The notes under the pieces: model-generated
What the model was told of the DNA's origin: nothing
Seen by the model: the letters and a program-made list of their open reading frames with translations, nothing else
The model's database searches: none
Shown: positions 60,998 to 64,000 of the stretch, piece by piece
Numbering within the stretch: position 1 is the first letter of the stretch
How the letters are laid out: each line of letters opens with the position of its first letter
Assembly: GCF_003815535.1 (NCBI RefSeq)
Contig: NZ_RPFZ01000001.1
Location: 1,674,001-1,738,000, forward strand
Direction of reading: 5' to 3'
DNA: 64,000 nucleotides
DNA from: Aurantiacibacter spongiae
GTDB lineage: Bacteria > Pseudomonadota > Alphaproteobacteria > Sphingomonadales > Sphingomonadaceae
Program-made: the position numbers and the translations under genes

Positions 60998-62278
60998 TTG
61001 GCCCGCATAGTGATGAAATTCGGCGGCACCAGCGTCGCGGGCACCGAACGCATCCGCCGCGTGGCCAATATCGTGCGCGCGCAGGCGGCAGGCGGCAACG
61101 AGGTCGCCGTGGTGGTGAGCGCGATGGCGGGCGAGACCGACAGGCTCGTGAATTTCTGCCGCGAGGCCAACCCGCTCTACGACCCGGCCGAATACGATGT
61201 CGTGGTGGCGAGCGGCGAACAGGTGACGAGCGGGCTGCTCGCGCTCACCCTGCAGGCCATGGGCTGCAAGGCGCGCAGCTGGCTCGGCTGGCAATTGCCC
61301 GTCCGCACCTTCGCCAACCACGCCAATGCGCGGGTCGCAGAGATCCAGGCGGAAGTGCTGGCCAGTTCGATGGCGGCGGGGGAGATCGCCGTGATCCCGG
61401 GCTTCCAGGGCCTGTCCGACGACAACCGCATCACCACGATGGGGCGCGGCGGATCGGATACCAGCGCGGTTGCCGTGGCGGCGGCGGTGAATGCTGACCG
61501 CTGCGACATCTATACCGATGTCGACGGCGTCTACACCACCGATCCGCGGATCGTGGCCCGGGCGCGCAAGATCAAGTACGTCTCCTACGAGGAGATGCTC
61601 GAACTCGCCTCGGTCGGCGCGAAGGTCTTGCAGACCCGCTCCGTCAGCCTGGCGATGAAGCGCAATGTCCGGGTGCAGGTGCTGTCATCCTTCGTCGACG
61701 ACGGCGCGCCGCCCGCCGACACCATTCCCGGCACGATGATCGTCTCCGAAAGGGAGATGCAGGAAATCCTGGAGAATACCGACATGGAACGCCAGACCGT
61801 CACCGGCATAGCCCACGACAAGAACGAGGCGCGCGTCGTGCTCACCCGCGTGCCCGACGAGCCCGGTGCCGTGGCCGACATCTTCACCCCGCTGGGCGAG
61901 GCCGGCATCAACGTGGACATGATCATCCAGAACGTCGGCCGCGACAAGGGCGAGACCGACGTGACCTTTACCGTTCCGCAGGCTGAACTCGCCCGGGCGC
62001 AGGCCCTGCTGGAAGACAGGCAGGGGGCGATCGGGTTCAACCGCCTCATCACCGATGCGAAGGTCGCCAAGATCAGCGTCGTGGGCATGGGCATGAAAAG
62101 TCATGCGGGCGTCGCCGCCACCATGTTCAAGGCGCTGGCCGATCGCGGGATCAACGTACAGGCGATCTCGACCTCGGAAATCAAGGTCAGCGTGCTGATC
62201 GACGAGGACGAGACCGAACTGGCGGTGCGCGTGCTGCACACCGCCTACGGCCTCGACGCGGCGGAGATCGCCGCCTAG
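60998..62278 (+). CDS. lysC: Aspartate kinase
   Basis: First enzyme of the lysine, threonine and methionine pathway. 426 residues: KFGGTSVAGTERI (phosphate binding), GRGGSDTSAVAVAAA and a C-terminal pair of ACT domains for feedback control (ITGIAHDKNEARV-like TGIAHDKNEARVVLTRVPD and VVGMGMKSHAGVAATMF). TTG at 60998 is chosen: GAGG sits 8 bases before, and the family start is MARIVMKFGGTS. The open frame extends further upstream without homology. Confidence 0.94.
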   Translation: MARIVMKFGGTSVAGTERIRRVANIVRAQAAGGNEVAVVVSAMAGETDRLVNFCREANPLYDPAEYDVVVASGEQVTSGLLALTLQAMGCKARSWLGWQLPVRTFANHANARVAEIQAEVLASSMAAGEIAVIPGFQGLSDDNRITTMGRGGSDTSAVAVAAAVNADRCDIYTDVDGVYTTDPRIVARARKIKYVSYEEMLELASVGAKVLQTRSVSLAMKRNVRVQVLSSFVDDGAPPADTIPGTMIVSEREMQEILENTDMERQTVTGIAHDKNEARVVLTRVPDEPGAVADIFTPLGEAGINVDMIIQNVGRDKGETDVTFTVPQAELARAQALLEDRQGAIGFNRLITDAKVAKISVVGMGMKSHAGVAATMFKALADRGINVQAISTSEIKVSVLIDEDETELAVRVLHTAYGLDAAEIAA

Positions 62279-62287
62279 CGAGCAGGC

Positions 62288-63100
62288 TCAGTCGGCAGCT
62301 TCGGTCTCCTTGCCCTGCGGCTGCGCCATGCGGCGGTGCAGCTTCGCGATGAGCGGGGCGGGGAGGATGTCGGCAACGAGGTATTGCAGCTTGTTCATGA
62401 TGCCGCTGACCTCCTTGATCTCGCCCTTGATCAGGGCGTCGTAGCCGTCCTCGGCCACCTTGGCCGGGTCCGCCTTCTTCGACTGGCCGACCGAGGTATC
62501 CTCCATGCCGGCCCGTTCGAAGAACGCGGTATCGGTCGCGCCGGGGAGCAGGCAGGTGACGACGAGATCGGTTTCCTTCAATTCGTTGGCGAGGCCCACG
62601 CAGAAGTCGTCGATGAAGGCCTTGGTCGAATTGTAAACCAGATTGAACGGTCCCGGCATGTCGCCGACGATCGATCCGGTCACCAGCATGCGCCCGCTGC
62701 CCCGCGCCTTCATCCGTCCCCCGATCTTGTGGATGAGGGAGATCGTGCCCGTCACGTTCGTGTCGAGCGCGTGCTTGATCGCGTCCCAGTCCTGATCGAG
62801 GAAGGCACCGCCATCGCCATTACCGGCATTGGCGACGAGCACGTCCACGTTCCGGTCGCCGACCGCATCCATCACCGCGGCGATGCCGTCACGGGTGGCG
62901 AGGTTGGTCTGCAACGTCTCGACCTCGGCCGCACCGAGCTCCCGGGCGGCGGTTTCGGCCTGTGACAAGTCTTCGTTGGCGACCAGCAACAGCGCGCAGC
63001 CATCCTTCGCTATCAGTTTTGTCAGTTCCAGACCGATGCCGCTGCTCGCACCGGTGACGATGACGAAGCCGGTCAGCTTGTCGACGGGGTTCTTGCTCAT
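62288..63100 (-). CDS. Short-chain dehydrogenase/reductase
   Basis: A 270-residue SDR with TGASSGIGLELTKLIAKDG, NAGNGDGG and the catalytic LVYNSTKAFIDDF (Tyr-x3-Lys). Substrate not determined. A C-terminal amphipathic stretch (KLQYLVADILPAPLIAKLHRRM) could bind membrane. ATG at 63100 overlaps the ADH stop upstream by four bases (ATGA), so the pair is translationally coupled and may act in the same aldehyde/alcohol pathway. Confidence 0.83.
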   Translation of the reverse strand: MSKNPVDKLTGFVIVTGASSGIGLELTKLIAKDGCALLLVANEDLSQAETAARELGAAEVETLQTNLATRDGIAAVMDAVGDRNVDVLVANAGNGDGGAFLDQDWDAIKHALDTNVTGTISLIHKIGGRMKARGSGRMLVTGSIVGDMPGPFNLVYNSTKAFIDDFCVGLANELKETDLVVTCLLPGATDTAFFERAGMEDTSVGQSKKADPAKVAEDGYDALIKGEIKEVSGIMNKLQYLVADILPAPLIAKLHRRMAQPQGKETEAAD

Positions 63101-64000
63101 TGTGTCGTCTCCATTCCGGGCTTCAGCACGACCTTCGTCCAGCTGTCCTGCTTTTCCCTGAAATTCTTGTACCCCGTCGCCGCCTCTTCCAGAGGAAGCC
63201 GGTGACTGATGAGGAAGGTGGTATCGAGCGTGCCGTCCTCGATCTTCGAGAGCAGGTCGCCGAGATAGCGCTGGACGTGGGTCTGCCCGGTGCGGACCTG
63301 CAGGCCTTTCTCCATCAGGGCGCCGAGCGGAAACTTGTCGGTCATCCCGCCATAGACGCCAGGAATGGAAACGCGCCCGCCAGGCCGAACCGCAAGGATC
63401 GCCTGTTTGAGCGCCTTTGCCCGGTCCGCACCGATACCGACCGTCTGCTTGGCGATATCGAGCAGGTTGTCGACAGCGAAACCGTGCGCTTCCATGCCGA
63501 CGGCGTCGATGACCGCATCGACCCCGATGCCGCCCGACATTTCCATCAACGCTTCGCGCACGTCGGTATGGCGGAAGTCGATGGTCTCGGCGCCCATCTG
63601 CTTCGCCAGTTCGAGACGGTGCGGGTAGTGATCGATGGCGATGACCTTCGATGCGCCCATGACGATCGCGGACTGGATGGCGAACAGGCCGACGGGGCCG
63701 CAGCCCCAGACAGCGACCGTGTCGTCCGGCTGGATTTCGGCATTTTCCGCTCCCATCCAGCCTGTCGGAAGGATATCGGAAAGGAACAGAACCTTGTCGT
63801 CCTCCAGATGATCCGGAACTGCGATCGGCCCGACATCGGAAAACGGCACACGCACATATTCCGCCTGACCGCCCGAATATCCACCGGTCAGATGCGAATA
63901 CCCGAACAGGCCGGCCATCGGGTGGCCGTAAAGCGTGGCCGACAGGTCCTGTTTCTCGGCGGGGTTGGAGTTCTCGCAGCAACTGAACTGCTCGATCTTG
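63097..64000 (-). CDS. Zinc-dependent alcohol/formaldehyde dehydrogenase-like protein (5' end outside window)
   Basis: A partial medium-chain dehydrogenase of about 300 residues; the N-terminal catalytic zinc region lies beyond the right edge. Visible are a Cys-rich segment QFSCCENSNPAEKQ, YGHPMAGLFGYSHLTGGYSGGQAEYVRVP and the cofactor motif VWGCGPVGLFAIQSAIVMGASKV, then VDAVIDAVGMEAHG and GRVSIPGVYGG. The pattern is that of glutathione-independent formaldehyde dehydrogenase-like enzymes. Coupled by ATGA to the SDR gene downstream. Confidence 0.85.
   Translation of the reverse strand, partial: KIEQFSCCENSNPAEKQDLSATLYGHPMAGLFGYSHLTGGYSGGQAEYVRVPFSDVGPIAVPDHLEDDKVLFLSDILPTGWMGAENAEIQPDDTVAVWGCGPVGLFAIQSAIVMGASKVIAIDHYPHRLELAKQMGAETIDFRHTDVREALMEMSGGIGVDAVIDAVGMEAHGFAVDNLLDIAKQTVGIGADRAKALKQAILAVRPGGRVSIPGVYGGMTDKFPLGALMEKGLQVRTGQTHVQRYLGDLLSKIEDGTLDTTFLISHRLPLEEAATGYKNFREKQDSWTKVVLKPGMETTQ

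Overview
The window looks like chromosome of a high-GC alphaproteobacterium of the Sphingomonadales, most likely Erythrobacteraceae (Erythrobacter/Qipengyuania/Altererythrobacter type). The reasons are the gene content (GapR, zf-CHCC, UPF0335, DUF1244, DUF2171, class Ia nrdA and nrdB, isovaleryl-CoA dehydrogenase plus methylcrotonyl-CoA carboxylase), the high GC, the many GTG/TTG starts, and several promoters with the layout of the alphaproteobacterial general stress sigma factor EcfG (GGAAC-N16/17-CGTT). The genus is inference. I see no prophage, IS element, CRISPR array or rRNA. One tRNA (Gly-GCC) is present.

Layout. 0-9 kb: end of an unknown gene, glnD (nitrogen signalling), lgt (lipoprotein maturation) coupled to a MidA-type methyltransferase, a glycine-betaine-type ABC transporter with permease and binding protein fused, and an HWE sensor histidine kinase. 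9-15 kb: leucine catabolism (ivd, mccB) interrupted by a secreted protein, a GH130-like protein and an SDR; mccA is not here. 15-20 kb: small lipoproteins, gyrB and a ZIP-like transporter. 20-30 kb: a 27-residue membrane peptide gene with its own terminator, guaA, an old-yellow-enzyme reductase, a CHRD lipoprotein, two overlapping endonuclease III paralogues, zf-CHCC, an ABC ATPase without a permease, and nadB. 30-41 kb: nrdA and nrdB, about 4 kb apart with other genes between, each preceded by two NrdR-like boxes at the same 34-bp spacing, and a low-GC foreign gene overlapping the nrdB stop. 41-49 kb: envelope and stress genes, MarC, YggT, argB, a secreted nuclease, a Lon-N-domain protein coupled to a thioredoxin/TPR protein, tRNA-Gly. 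49-54 kb: an EmrAB-OprM type efflux operon divergent from marR. 54-64 kb: pyk, DUF1244, gapR, stress SDR, YbjQ, yebC-DUF3147-ruvC, an ArsC-like protein, ubiG, lysC, and an SDR coupled to a formaldehyde-dehydrogenase-like ADH cut by the window end.

How the parts connect. Most of the sequence is housekeeping. Three layers stand out: (1) a dispersed set of stress-type promoters before small lipoproteins, DUF2171, a Ser/Gln-rich protein, an SDR and an ene-reductase, in the same window as an HWE kinase, the class that feeds the PhyR/EcfG pathway; (2) a shared two-box control layout linking the separated ribonucleotide reductase genes; (3) unexplained DNA or RNA structure: an intergenic element with TGTCAACTTCG direct repeats at 42.8 and 59.6 kb, and two abutting hairpins that would hide the yebC ribosome binding site. 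The best candidate for something undescribed is the foreign nuclease-like gene fused translationally to the end of nrdB.
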